Positions 1-11,329 of a stretch of 64,000 nt of DNA are shown here, piece by piece. The notes under the pieces are model-generated. The model saw nothing but the letters and a program-made list of their open reading frames with translations, made no database searches and had not been told where the DNA came from. Source of the DNA: Symsagittifera roscoffensis (lineage: Eukaryota; Xenacoelomorpha; Acoela; Convolutidae); contig NC_087065.1 of assembly GCF_963678635.1 (NCBI RefSeq), positions 19,607,623 to 19,671,622 of the forward strand. The letters run 5' to 3'. Within the stretch, counting starts at the first letter, position 1, and the number at the start of each line of letters is the position of its first letter. Made by a program: the position numbers and the translations under genes.

Positions 1-900
1 TCGGGTTGTCAAGTTCCTTGCTGCTCGTTTTTGAGCTATGTGTAATCTACAAACTGCATTGTAATAATTTTATATACAAATCTTTGTTAATTCTTTTTTT
101 AGTTATGATTTGTTTTAATTCTTTATTGCAAAAGCGTTTTTGTTTAGTTAAGCTATTTTTCAGAGCTACTCACCCTTGAGTACCTCTCGTCAAAAGTATA
201 GTGTGTGTCACAAAGCGTGGATGTAGCACGGTGGGTTAGGCCGGCTACAGAGCATACTCAATACGTCCTCTCTAGTGGGTTAGGCCACGAGTGGAGTATA
301 AATTTAAGCTCTCTTTTTTTTGGAGGGTCCTTTTTGTGTTCAATCTTTTGTGCCTTTTTTATTATTGTTTTTTTTTTCTTCCTTTTTTTGAAGTGGTTTG
401 TGTCTTTTTCTCAAAAATCAAATAGTTTGGTTTGGGTTTGTCCTTCGAATTTTTGTGTTTTATTCGTTTGTGTTTAGACCTGAAAGTAGTCTTCAAAAGA
501 ATAAATTAACCAGTTCTAAGCTGGTTTTAATTCGGTTTGGTTACCGTGGGTTTTCTTTTTTTTAGTCATGCTGTTAAATTGTGGTGTGTGGTGTTTGGTA
601 AGCTGCGCTGGTTAGTTTGGATTATTATATAGTTGGATTCCAACTGGTTTAAAGGAAAGTTTATAATGTGTTAAAACTGGTTAGAATTTATATCAGTGAA
701 AATTAAAACTTGAATTCTTTATTTTAATCAATTCTTCGTGGGCGAGCTGTGCGATTGTGGATAACATTGTGGGCGAGTGAATACTTAAATTTATGAAGAA
801 GCGTCTTTGAAAAGGTTAGTACTGCTTTAATTTCATAGGCAACTTTTATGATTTACTACTTTGAAATTATTAGTTTTAAGGCTTTTCGGGGGGGGGGATT
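1..900. other. no gene recognised; T/G-biased flank
   Basis: No supported gene is seen here. The + strand is rich in T and G and poor in C, a bias that continues to about 3900 and suggests that the minus strand once carried an A/C-rich coding element. A dodecamer, GTGGGTTAGGCC, occurs twice at 231-242 and 275-286. A possible open frame at 205-477 is mostly homopolymer-driven Phe/Ser and was not accepted as a gene. Confidence 0.5.
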
Positions 901-1559
901 ATGAAATTATCAATTTCTTTTTTTTTTTTTAAAAATATTACTGCATATGGAAAAAGAAGTTTTATTTCAGTTTATTGCAATTTGGGGGTAAATTTTACTG
1001 ATTCTTTTATTGCAATTGGTTAATATAAAATTACGATTCTTGAAAACATTTTCTGTTTTTTATTTTGTTTTTCTTTTTTGTTGATGATCGTGCTTGTGAA
1101 GACTAGAGAAAATGAAAAAAATTTATAAAGAAGGGTTAGTTTTGTTCTAATTTGTTAGTATAATTTATTTAATTCAGATTATCTTATTCGGCTGGGAAGA
1201 ATCCATGGGGAAAACGTCGTGGAGGATTTCTGATGATGTTATTAACTGAGCTATCAAGCGAATGATGTATTTATTTTGGAGAAGTGGCCAAAGCAGTTCT
1301 AGTACCTCAAGGATTTTGTGTTCTTCAGTGCCAGCTGAGAATTTATAAGGTGTATTTTGGATGAGGTTATAAATTTGTGAAATCTGGTGTTATGAATGAA
1401 CTCTAGGATCAGGATTTCAACGGGCTGTAGGAATTCGTGTGGCACGATTAGTGCGCGGGATTTGTCTACGTTGAAGGTTTTGGTTAAGGGACATAATATA
1501 TGCATCTGGGTGATGGGATCGTAATTGTGGAGGATGCCTTGGAGGTTATTATCTTTAAT

Positions 1560-2961
1560 ACAATAAGTTAAGTTAAGAAAGAATGGTGAGGTATAATTGG
1601 GGTTAGTTTATTGATGACTGTGGTGAGTTTGTCGTGCTGGTGTATTATGAGTGTAATGATGTTGGATAAACTTATAGTAAGTATAAGTGTGTGTCTGTTT
1701 AGTTCGTAACATGATGTCGTGTGAACAGTGCAAATCACGTTTTTTGACCCTGCGGAAATGAAAGGTTAGTGGGAATATGTTAAATTTATTAAAAGGTGAA
1801 TCATATGCTTGAATATCACGAAGTGCTGCTGAAATGACGTGGTCGTGTTTTTTTCTAAAGCATTGAGGTTGAAAAAGTATGGTGTTTTAACGAAGAGTTT
1901 TTCTGTTAGTTGTGGGTTAGCAAATTTATCTTCGTTCAGAAAGTTGTTTTCGTTTGGTCTGATGATGGGATGGTCGTAGTGATCGATGGAATATTCATGA
2001 GTTTTAGGTGCGGTTAATCTGAGAAGTGACTGGTTATATCCGATTTGTGTAATTTGTCTCGGAGTGAGTGCTGTTGTTAAAATGTAGAGTTGAGTGCTGC
2101 ATTTTTCGTTATCATATGGAGTGTTATATAATGGTAGTGACAGTAGATTAGTGATGTGATAGAATGATGTCCATGAAAATGTTGGGTATAATACGTGCTC
2201 ATCAACATAACTAGGGTGTTCGTTATTAGGGTCTGAGTGAAATTAGGTATACTGAGGGAAAAAGGGCAAACATACTTGAAGGAATTCTGTAATGTTAGTG
2301 TGGAGTGGGTGATTAACAATTGTTCGGGCTGTTCCTGGGTGAGAGGGAAATGGAGTATTGGGGAAATTCCTTTTGAAGGTTCGATAGGCTCGGTTTGTAC
2401 TAGATGAGGATGGATCTGACAGGAAGTTGGGTGCGGTGAAGGGGTGGAATTTGAAGAGGGAGTTGGGATTGATGGGTTCGATGATATTATGGATTGTGAG
2501 AGTTCGTGAATGGTTAGTGTTTGAGGGTGCTGTAATTTTTACTGAAGTGTGATAAAGTAGTCAAGTTCATGAGATATTTGTGTATTTACAGAGCTGTTGT
2601 TGTCGGAAGGTTCATTGGTCAAGAGGGAATCTTGGGGTGTCACATTTGAAACAGAAGAGGGAGTTGAAGGAGGTTCAATTCTGATTTGAGAGTGAAGGGG
2701 TTGAAAAGGGGCTTGGGAAAAGGTAGATGGGCTGGGTTCTGAGTTGTCAAATTCTTCAGGGGTATCAAGATCTGAGTTATTAATTTGGGAAGTAGTATTA
2801 TGTACAGTGGTGTTTGAATTAGTATCTGAAGCCATACCGGATGAGGTGTTATTATGAGGTGAATCAGATGGGGGAGAAAGCAAAAAATGGTATGACGGGG
2901 AGGTTGCTTTGAAGTTTGGCTGGGTAGGAAATTGGCTGGGTAGGAAAATGAAGTGATCCAT
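1560..2961 (-). pseudogene. unrecognised A/C-rich coding remnant, Ser/Pro/Thr-rich N-terminus
   Basis: On the minus strand a frame opens with Met at 2961 and runs 140 codons to 2539. It is very rich in Ser, Thr, Asn and Pro and looks disordered. Beyond the stop, minus-strand frames stay largely open to about 1580 with more globular composition (for example YPTFSWTSFYHITNLLSL near 2200), interrupted by several stops and at least one frame change. The strand is A/C-rich and G-poor throughout. The frame starts just after the end of the membrane-protein-like remnant at 2990-3896, on the same strand. The product is not recognised. A capsid or nucleoprotein-type product of a retroelement or an integrated RNA virus is a guess from composition and neighbour only. 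The region is not intact. Confidence 0.35.
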
Positions 2962-2989
2962 TTTGGCGGCTCATCGTGGGCTAGAAAGA

Positions 2990-3896
2990 TGGCTGTTCTG
3001 AGAACGAAAATTGGTGATGTGTGGTTGTTCTATAATTTGGTCGTATGTGTCTTCTATATTAGATTGTGGTTATTATGTGTTGAATTGGGCTTTATGGGTA
3101 ATTAGGTCTTGACGATACGAGGTCTGTCAGGGCTATGCTTCTGAAATTTCGTGGTACTAATGATAAAGGGTGGTTTTGGTTTAGGTTTTGTAATTGTGGT
3201 GCCGTAGGCGTTTCTTTCGTATTTTTTTTGTGAATCGTCATATGTGTTTGGTGTTGTTGAAAGTTTGGTATTGTGTTCTTTTATTTGAGCGTCTAAAAGT
3301 ATTTTGTTTATTGATGGTGAAAAAATTCCAAAAAATCCTGCAAAAATTATGCGTGCTACGCTTGCTTATTTGTTTACTTGTGTGTGTAATGCGCATGGAT
3401 TGTAGATTCCTTTTAGTAGAGAGAAAAGAAATCCAAGAAAGTTAAACATTGCGTATAATATTGCCAATCTTTCTAAGATGTAGTAGGGCCATCCTGGAAA
3501 GGCAAGAAGTTCGTTTTTCAAATTTACAAAACTAAAAACATTTTTAGGTGCTATCTCTTGTGTTCTGTATTTTTCGCCATTTAAATAAATTTAAACTTTT
3601 ATATCTTTAAATTTTCCGCTGTAGTCTTGTGCGTCGATGCCTGAAAAGCCTGCTGTTTCTGCAAGTGTGCGTAAGTTTTGACTTATGTATTTTCGTTGTT
3701 TTGTGTCCTTTTTTGTGAGTAATTCTTGAAATTGTTGTGTACGGATGTGATGTTGAATGTCGGATTCAGAGTATATGCCGAAAGATGGTAAAACGATGTT
3801 TTGGTTGCGGGCAGTAGCTCTAATGCTTTCTGGTGAAAACTTTTTTAATGGTTCTAGATGGACCAAGGCACTGGTGAACTCGCTTGACTCTATCAT
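2990..3896 (-). pseudogene. membrane-glycoprotein-like remnant (envelope-like), broken
   Basis: A minus-strand frame starts with Met at 3896, runs 101 codons to a stop at about 3591, and stays open in the same frame past that stop. Near 3440-3400 it contains a strongly hydrophobic stretch (LAILYAMFNFLGFLFSLLKG) suited to a membrane span. A second, weaker hydrophobic segment follows, then a polar tail of about 80 residues. At least two in-frame stops and one frame change break it. A single strong span followed by a polar tail fits the C-terminal part of a viral or retroelement envelope glycoprotein, but no fusion-peptide or family signature was recognised. The 5' part is missing: an in-frame stop lies just upstream of the Met, and a hAT fragment begins at 4068. 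It is a relic, and its identity is uncertain. Confidence 0.35.
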
Positions 3897-4067
3897 TCTA
3901 TCACAGTTTTAGCACAGTTTCTTATTTTTAGTATATCTGATGTTATTTTCAGATGTTAATTTAAAACTTTTCTTCTTCTTCTTTTTTTTCTTTTATCGCT
4001 TTTAAAAAAAAACAAACAAGGAAATAATAATTGAATTAAATCAGAAGATTCTCGAGAACTTTTGCGC

Positions 4068-5415
4068 TCAAGCGAATACGTTTTTTTGAAAGAATATTTC
4101 CGCTAGCAGAAAAATTCTCTCGACAGTACCTGTGTCAGGGCTCACAGAAAGTGCGTTGAAAACGAAGTTTTGTATGCTTTCTGGATAAGTCGACCAAAAT
4201 TGAAGTGGGTTGTTGATTTCGACAATGGGCGAGAAAAAGTAACTCGACATGCGCTCTGCAACTGATCCAGAGCTAATGTTGTTTAACTTCAGCATAATTC
4301 CAGAGTTTGAATGTTGAATTCTAGCAAAATTCCGTTTTTTGCCGTACTCTTTTGGATATCAGTTCTCAAACTTTGAGAATTGCAGATCCAATTGTGCAAT
4401 ACGAACACCTTTCGCTACGCTTTTGTGAAGTCTTGATTAATTTGCAGCTTTTTTCATTCCATCGCTGACCACGAATTGGAGTTGATGAGCGGCGCAACCA
4501 AGCCAATTGATGAAATTGGCTGGAGCGTCTCCAAATTGATGTTCTATAAGGAACACGTCTTGGGCTTCGCTCACGTTGGATATGTCTGTGTTGACTTCTT
4601 CATCGGGGTCCGAGTTCAAATTTTTGAGCTGACTGAATGCTTTTTTCTTTACACTGCAGTTGTCAGTCGTAAAGCAAAAAGGCTCTTTTATAGCGCCCAA
4701 CTGATCTAATGCATCCTTGGTTTGTTTCATCAAAGAGTCGGCTCTTCTACCGCATAAGTCCTTAAAAAACAGTAGTTTACTCACCAGTTCACACGCAGTC
4801 GGGTCAACGAAAGTGACAGTGCATCCCAAAAAAGATTTTCGGTTACAGCTAGTCCATTCGTCAAATCCAACTGAATAGTTGTATCTGTTCAACTTCGAAA
4901 TAATATTGGTCTTTTTTTTGCACAAAATGCATCCATTTTTGCAATCACTGTTCTGTAGCAAGGTGATGAAAATTGAAGTTCAACGAGGCTCATGAACTTT
5001 TTGAAGCAATCCCAAGTTGGTAGCAAAATTGGGAGTCCACCTTTTCCAATAAGATTCACAATAAATGATTCGGTTATTGCATCTTGTTTCTGGAAAGTTG
5101 GGATTTTTCCTTCTCTGGATAACACTAGTCTTGATTGGTTATTTCTCGTAATTTTGTTTTTTTTTCTTTATCGCAAACAATTGGGTGAGTTTTTTCAAAG
5201 TGCTGTTTCAAGTTGGTTTTACTTTTTTCAGAGTATTGTATTGAAGTTTTGCACAATTTGCATAATGTTTTGTAATGTCGAGGATCCGTAAATTCAAAGT
5301 ATTTCTCATAGGGAAAAGCCATAAATTTGTGAATCAATTGCGTAAGTGTGTAAATAACATGCAAAACAACCAGTGCAAAACAACGCGTGCAATCAATAAT
5401 CTGAAAAGCAAACAC
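4068..5415 (-). pseudogene. hAT-type transposase relic with BED zinc finger
   Basis: Minus-strand fragments in colinear order match the layout of a hAT-superfamily DNA transposase. (1) 5415-5125 holds a BED-type zinc finger, with the pair C-K-L-C followed by HFEKTH after a KYFEFTDPRHYKT lead. (2) 5125-4889 reads DAITESFIVNLIGKGGLPI, as in the segment before the RNase-H-like core. (3) 4961-4437 has the core start GFDEWTS and the conserved CAAHQLQFVVSDGMK motif. (4) 4295-4068 carries a C-terminal dimerisation-like segment with TGTVERIFLLAEI. The pieces lie in different frames, and much of the central catalytic region between (3) and (4) is missing, so it cannot encode an active enzyme. It belongs to a different hAT lineage from the copy at 58093-59529, which has no BED finger. 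Terminal repeats were not located. Confidence 0.75.
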
Positions 5416-5442
5416 AAAATTTGTCGTCGTTAGCTATTAGTT

Positions 5443-5898
5443 GGGGCCTAGGAAAGTAGACGATAAGCAAATTTGACGGATGCTACAAAAACGAAATTAG
5501 ATGGAATTTATTCGTTACAGATCTGGCATTTTAGACGAAAGGGAAAGGGCCAACAAAATTTTTTCTTAAGAGTCTAGTTTCACAAATACAAAAAGATTAT
5601 AAAATGTCAATACCTATCAAAACAATTAGTTTAAATGAACATAAAATGTCAAATCTGAATTTTACAGGAAAATTTTGAATTGAATAAATTATGCATGATT
5701 GCCTTGTAAAGTTTTTTGCCACCGAAATTGAACTGTTGTCTACAAACTATTTTGTTTTTCTAACGCAATTTGTGAGCAAACAAAGTTAATTTCTCTCACT
5801 TTCGTCTATTTTCTCACAATTGCAGTTTTGCAAAACCTTCTAAATTCCTTTTAAGTACCTCCGTCTAATTTGCTTATTGTCTAATTTCTCAACACCCC
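5443..5898. mobile_element. MITE with ~37-bp terminal inverted repeats
   Basis: The left end (GGGG at 5443, then TAGACGATAAGCAAATTTGA near 5457-5476) matches the reverse complement of the right end (around 5860-5898, ending in CCCC). The inner 25 bp or so differ at few positions. The 456-bp interior has no coding potential. No clear target-site duplication was found. This looks like a non-autonomous DNA transposon next to the hAT relic, but a relation between the two is not shown. Confidence 0.6.
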
Positions 5899-6049
5899 TA
5901 ATTTCTATGTGTGAATAATCGCTTTTCTGAAAATGAGTCGCGCTTTTAGTGATTTTCTGCCGCTTTTACAAAAATCCTTCCGCTTTCACCGCTTTCCCTT
6001 ATTTCAACTGGCTTACCGGTTTTTCCGATCGCTTCCGCGTAAAGCGGTC

Positions 6050-6480
6050 AATTCACTGTTTTTAACTAGCTATTTTTGACGAAAATTTTTTTGTTTCATT
6101 CAAAAACTATTGCTGTCTTGAGCTTAAATTTGAAAAAAAAATTTGCCTGTGATTTTTTTTTGTTAAGTTATGGGGGCTTAAAGACTACCATTTTGGCCAA
6201 TTTGAGACAATAAACGCGTGATATATTTTGCGCTATTAACGTGTAAGCGGCGATTCACTCCGTCTTATAAATCGTCCCATATTGGTTGAAGTAAGCTTAT
6301 TTGCCATAATTGATTTGTTGCTATGAGCAAAACTGATCATTTGGTAGTTTATATGGCGTGTGGGAGGGATAATATTTTTTTATATTTATTTTTTTAATGT
6401 TATTACTGCTCCATGGACCTTAAACGGCAGCCAGAACCTTCAGGGTTTCGCCCTGAGACGAGAAGTCCTGTTTAAGTTTG
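6050..6480 (-). repeat. inverted copy of the hairpin-containing repeat family
   Basis: Read on the minus strand this matches the direct copies at 7345-9165. Shared landmarks are a CAGGGCGAAACCCTGAA-type hairpin, a TTAAGG-CCATGGAGCAGTAATAACAT block, an ACGCCATATAAA block, a TTAACGCG..CGCGTTAATTGTCCC region and a GGCCAAAATGG block. It forms the opposite arm of a multi-kilobase inverted repeat with those copies. Confidence 0.65.
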
Positions 6481-6944
6481 TCTAACAAGTTCAAAATCTA
6501 TTCAAATTCGCATCAAAATTTGTAGCTCTCTACTGGTTTATATACACGCAAGCATTGATTCAATCAAAACTGATGCTTTTGGTTCTATTTCTGGTTCCTC
6601 ATCAATTTTATAAAAAATAAAGAAACGGAAGAGCAACTCACAACATAGTTGAACAGTGTTCAATGACCTAAATTGACCTAAATATAGTCGAAATATGCGC
6701 CAGATCATGGCAAACAGGGTGTCAAAAGTCATTTGAATTCAGATTCGAGTTCTAACCATTTCTATTATTAGTCGGGCAAAAACCAAAAAAATGATTTTTT
6801 CCTATTGTTTCATGCAACATTTTTTTCTACATCTGGAATTGTTCAGCAAACATATTTTCATCTAACAGTTGCTCAAATGAGTGTTTTACAATTATATACA
6901 AAAATGTTTAGGTTTGCTTTTGTGATTTTGAGAACCAATTTATC

Positions 6945-7185
6945 ACGCGGTAGACCAAATCCAGTCGAGCACAGTCAAAACATACCTCGCAAGCAATCTA
7001 ATCATACCAAAATCCGCTTGAGCACAGCCGAAACTTTCCTTTTGGGCAAAATCTATACATATGCAAATTCGGTCGATTAAAGTCAAAACATACTCGAATC
7101 CGTTTGTGCACAGTCGAAAGATTTCACTGCGTACAAAAACCGAATTATACCCGAAATGGATCGAGCGGAGTCGAAAAACAATTCC
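6945..7185. repeat. degenerate minisatellite related to that at 37381-38173
   Basis: Diverged repeats built around GAGCACAGTCAAAACATACC-type units recur at irregular spacing. The same core (GAGCACGGTCGAAACATACC) makes the fresher minisatellite at 37480-37685, so this is an older copy of the same kind of sequence. The open frames across it on both strands are by-products of the repeat. Confidence 0.5.
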
Positions 7186-7344
7186 CACGCAAAGATACCT
7201 CAGGTACTGCCTAATCTTAGTTTGCCTAATATGACAAACAGGCATCTGCAAGCAAGTACATGCAAAAATGATCGAGTGAAGTAACAATACCTAAGTTTTA
7301 TAATTTCCCAGCTTTCATTAAACTAGCGTTCAATAAACTAGTAG

Positions 7345-9165
7345 ACAAGACTGCTCGTATCAGGGCGAGGCCCTGAATGTTCCGACTGCCTCTTAAGGTC
7401 TATGAAGGAGTAATAACATGGAAAAATTAAATGAAACAAGACTGCTCGTATCAGGGTGAAGCCCTGAATGTTCCAACTGCCTTTTAAGGATTATGGAGCA
7501 GTAATAACATAACAAAATTAAATGAAACAAAACTAAATTAAAAAATTTTTGAAATTTTTGAAATTTGAAAATTCTTATGAAAATAATCACCCTACACGCC
7601 ATATAAAGTACAAAAGCATATGAGTTATGGCAAATAAGCTTCTTCCAACAAATTTGGAACAATTTCTAAGACGGATTAACTCCCCGCTTACGCGTTAAAA
7701 GTGCGAAGTATATCGCGCGTTAATTGTCCCAAATTGGCCAAAATGGTAATCTTTAAACCCCCGTAATTTTACGAAAATTGATCACAGGTGAAATATTTTT
7801 TTTTCAAAATTGAGCTCAGGACAAAAATACCTTTCGAATGATATAAAAATTCCGTCAAAAATAGCTAGTTAAAAAGTCAAAATTTGTCTGAAGAAAAAAA
7901 ACCCACCCCGAGCACAAATATTCCGTCACTTTTGTATCGAAAGTCGGAACAATAAAACAAAATGAAAAAAAAAGTTTCCTAAAAATTGATTTTTTTTTTT
8001 GAAAATCATCCTCCCAGACGCCATATAAAGTACAAAAGGATAGATCTCGCTCCTTTTAAAAAATAAATTATGGCAAATAAGCTATTTCCAACCAATTTGG
8101 AACAATTTTTAACACGGATTAACTCTCCGCTTACGCGTTAATAGCGCAAAATAAATCGCGCGTTAATTGTCCCAAATTGGCCAAAATGGCAATCTTTAAA
8201 CCCCCTAAAAATGTAACAGGTAAAATATCTTTTCAAATTTAAGCTCAGGACAACAATAGCTTTCGAACGATACAAAAATTTTGGTCAAAAATGGCTAGTT
8301 AAAAAGTCGAAGGTTGTCTAAAGAAAAAAACCCAACCCGAGCACGAAAGCCGTTACGAAAGTCGGAACAATAAAGTTGTAAGCAGAGATGAAGAAAAGAA
8401 GAATCAATTAAAACAAAACTACTCGTATCAAGGCGAAGCCCTGAATGTTCCGACTGCCTTTTAAGTTCTCTGGAGCATTAATCACATGAAAAATTAAATG
8501 TTATGAAACAAAAAAAAATTTTTTAATTGAAACTTTTTGTTAAAAAAATCACCCCGTATTTAATTTTAAATACAAACGATTTTCGCGCACTCGGAAAAAA
8601 AACGTTTCAATACACTCAACCCTTTTGATGCTAAAGATATAACAAGACTGCTCGTATCAGTGCAAAGCCCTGATTGTCTCGACTGCCTTTTAAGGTTTTA
8701 TGAGCAGCAGTAATACATAAAAAAATTAAATAAAATAAAAAATGGAGTTTTTTTTTCTAAAATTTGATTTTTTTTAATGAAAATTATCCCCCACACGCCA
8801 TATAAAGTACAAAAAGATATATTTCGTTTCTTGTAACAAATCAATATTTGCAAATAAGCTAATTTCAACCAACTTGGAACGATTTCTAACACGGATTAAC
8901 TCTCCGCTTACGCGTTATTAGTGCAAAATATATCACGCGTTAATTGTCCCAAGTTGGCCAAAGTGCCAATCTTCCAACCCCCGTAACTTAACAAAAAATG
9001 ATCAAAGGTGATATATCTTTTCAAGTTTGAATTCAGGACAACAATACCTTTTGGATGATAAAAAAAATCCGTCGAAAATGGCTAGTTAAAAAGTCAAAAC
9101 TTGTCTGAAGAAAAAAAACCCACGAGCACAAATATTCCGTTACTTTTGTATCGAAAGTTGGAACA
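7345..9165 (+). repeat. three or more head-to-tail copies of a hairpin-containing repeat
   Basis: Units lie at about 7345-7955 (with a doubled 5' block), 7990-8560 and 8640-9165. Each opens with ACTGCTCGTATCAGGGCGAA, which contains a perfect AGGGC-GAA-GCCCT hairpin, then TGTTCCGACTGCC. Each closes with AAGTCGGAACAATAA or a close variant, so TGTTCCGAC and GTCGGAACA form short terminal inverted repeats. Inner landmarks (ACGCCATATAAAGTACAAAA, CGCGTTAATTGTCCCAA, GGCCAAAATGG) recur in order. There are no coding frames. This is probably a non-autonomous DNA transposon or satellite-like family; another copy is at 20125-20630. Confidence 0.7.
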
Positions 9166-9170
9166 ATAGG

Positions 9171-9284
9171 CGTAAAAAATGCTAATCTTTGAGCGCAAAA
9201 CAATAACTGCACTTTCAGTTTTTCTATCAAAATTTGATGTAACAGCAGTTATTGTTTTGCGTTCAAAGATAAGCGTTTTTTACG
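9171..9284. repeat. 114-bp fold-back element, 40-bp arms
   Basis: The arms 9171-9210 and 9245-9284 are inverted copies that differ at only a few positions. They enclose a 34-bp loop, and the outer ends read CGTAAAAAAT and GTTTTTTACG. It sits just after the last copy of the hairpin-repeat cluster. It may be a small MITE or a fold-back derived from one; no target duplication was recognised. Confidence 0.7.
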
Positions 9285-9650
9285 TCGATGAAAACAAAGT
9301 ACTTAAACCACTTGCACAAGATTAATTCCACGCGTCAGTCAATTACTTTCAAAAATTTTTAGGGCGTCTCTCAATGAGCTGTAAAGTTTAATAGAAGTCT
9401 TTATTGTGTTGTTTCCTTAGATATTTTCGAACTGTATACAATAATTTTTGATTGTAGTAGCGTATCTAAATGCATTCCAGATTAAAATTATACAACGCAA
9501 TTTAACCCTAGCAGGCGATAAACTTCATGATTTTTTTAGAGCAGGAATTAGCAAACTTGAAAACAAGGTTAAGAAATTGTTTTATTAAATTTTAGCTTAG
9601 GAAATTTTAGAATCCAAGAGAATTTGGAAAATACGAGCTTGGTATCTTAA

Positions 9651-9948
9651 TTAGTGGCTGATTTAAGGGAAGGGCGGGGGTTCAGACGTCCAACTCTCAG
9701 AGATTAGACCTCTTGCCGACCCAGAGGGTCACGTTTTGTACGATTTTAAGATATCAATCTTTTGGTAACGGACACTAAAATTTTTCCAAAGGCGCCTGCA
9801 GCGCCAATAAATACATACTAATTTTGAGATGGGAACGTGATGTTTTGGTCAAAATTTTCCAAAAAGTGCATTAAACGCTTTTTTGGCCCTTTTTTCAAAA
9901 ATTTTACCTGCGGCACAGAAAATAGGCCAAAGGGGGTCTTTTTAGTGC
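9651..9948 (+). mobile_element. hAT-type MITE copy A, left part
   Basis: The sequence starts with AGTGGCTGATTTAAGGG, a variant of the CAGTGGCGGATTTAGG-type hAT end. It shares the inner order of copy B (52343-52771): a GCCGACCC-AGGGTC block, a GATATCAATCTTTTGG block, GGCGCC pairs and ACTAATTTTGAGA. The copy is interrupted at 9948 by the Ty3/gypsy-like element and resumes at 16744. Confidence 0.7.
9944..9948. repeat. target-site duplication (AGTGC), left of the Ty3/gypsy-like element
   Basis: AGTGC here and AGTAC at 16744-16748 flank the element directly. The uninterrupted relative at 56156-56528 reads, in this orientation, GGTGCTTAGGGAGAGCTC across the same point, so the 5-bp duplication with one later change explains both flanks. 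Confidence 0.65.
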
Positions 9949-10170
9949 TGTCATACTGCCACTGCAATAGCAGTAATTGAGTTATGCAATACCAACCTTC
10001 AGTGGTATTATTATTATTATGATGTGTCCAAGGTCATGTGTGCAGTGACATTGACACACAGCTGAGAACTCAGAATTTTGATTCTGCAGTATCACTCTCA
10101 GTGACTAATTTTAGAAAAAGAGAGAAAACTTAATTCAAGTAAGTCAGAATACATTCTTGAATTACCATTA
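9949..10170 (+). repeat. left inverted terminal repeat of the Ty3/gypsy-like element
   Basis: This pairs with the reverse complement of 16553-16743 at roughly 90 percent by eye. One block of about 35-40 bp, with a TATTATTATTATTATG tract, is present only on this side. Homology stops at ATTACCATTA, just before the gag start at 10201. If this is a former LTR, it would be the 5' copy. Confidence 0.75.
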
Positions 10171-11329
10171 GTTTTCACCCGATACCGCATAGGATATCAG
10201 ATGGCGCAGCCAACAGGATTTGCTGATCAGGACAATCGGACGGATATGGGAATACCCGTATATTGGGCGTCAGCAAACTTAGACCCTCCGTGGCAATTTA
10301 AAATCTGGTTCGAGCAATTTCTAATGGCAGTAACCGTGAAAGAAAACGTAAATCCAGAGGTTATGTTAGAGGAACCAAAATACATATTAGAAGAACCACC
10401 TCCACGACCAGGAACACCACGAGAGGGAGAGATTGAAGCTGTGACGGCAGCCAGAAATCTTAGAGATAAGTTAGCAACAGATCGAGTAATGTTGAAAAAT
10501 GAGGAGAGAAGAACACGGGGTCCAAGGGTTGGCCACAATGTTTTTTACAATGAGGTGCAAGAGAAACTGGTATCCAGATTATTTCTCTCACTCGGAAAAG
10601 AAGGAAAGAAACGTTTTCTACAGAAAAATCCACACGTCGAAGTATCCAAAATGTCGTTCAGGGACATTACACAGCTTGCAGAGGTCTCATTTCAAAAGGT
10701 AAAATGCGTGAACGATATAAATTGTTCACACGATTGCAAGAATCCGGAGATTCACTGTAGGCATTCCATGCAGCGCTAATTGCACAAGCAGCTCGATCAG
10801 AACTCGGAACTTTGGAAAGTGAGATAGTTCGTGACTTATTCGTTTCGAAAATGAAAAACATGACGTATCAGGATAACATGACATCGAAACGCTAGATCCA
10901 GAGGAAGTTTTGAAGAGGGCTATAAAATTCAAATATGGCCAATTGACTACAATGGCATTTCAAAAGGCAAATGCAGCGACAACAGGAGGAACAACTACAA
11001 CTCTGGAGAGAGGATTAAGGAAGAGCCAGTGATGGCAGTCAGGAACTCAACAGGAAACACAAAAAACCAACAATATAATCAGAGGGAAACGAATGAACGA
11101 CAAAATATCAACGGAAACTATAACACGCAAACAAAACCAGGTAACAGAGGTGGAAGAGTATTCGATCAGAGACACCTGAAAAACTGTTCCGCAATGGGCA
11201 AAACTTGTACGAATTGTGGAAAACCAAATCACTTTGCAAAAATGTGAAGATCTCAGCAGGGTTGCGAAAGAATCTGAAGGATCCGTAGAGGAATGTGATC
11301 AGATTAGAGAAAGTTTTGGTTCATGTAGT
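9979..11329 (+). repeat. first copy of a 1,351-bp exact direct duplication
   Basis: The unit runs from GAGTTATGCAATACC to TTGGTTCATGTAGT and is repeated immediately at 11330-12680. It contains most of the left terminal repeat and the whole gag region. All reading frames of the two copies are the same, including shared frameshifts. The junctions share only a 2-bp GA. Confidence 0.9.
10201..11251 (+). pseudogene. Gag-like polyprotein part, copy 1, frameshifted
   Basis: The frame opens MAQPTGFADQDNRTDMGIPV and continues with a capsid-like region (LVSRLFLSLGKEGKKRFLQK) to a stop at 10779. The reading then moves to another frame (sense translation with AALIAQAARSELGTLESEIV) and again to the frame of 11029-11247. 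That last frame ends in a retroviral-type zinc knuckle, C-T-N-C-G-K-P-N-H-F-A-K-M at 11206-11244. The last Cys of the CX2CX4HX4C motif falls in the next frame, as if two bases of a TGTG run were lost or a +1 frameshift were used. The packaging-type Gag function is inferred from order and the knuckle. Confidence 0.75.

Noticed and set aside
205-477. 90-codon open frame on the + strand
   Set aside because: Composition is homopolymer-driven (Phe/Ser-rich) in a T/G-biased region whose coding signal is on the other strand; no domain and no splice context.
6805-7287. Open frames of 91 and 114 codons on opposite strands
   Set aside because: They lie over degenerate minisatellite-like repeats; no domain or conserved composition.
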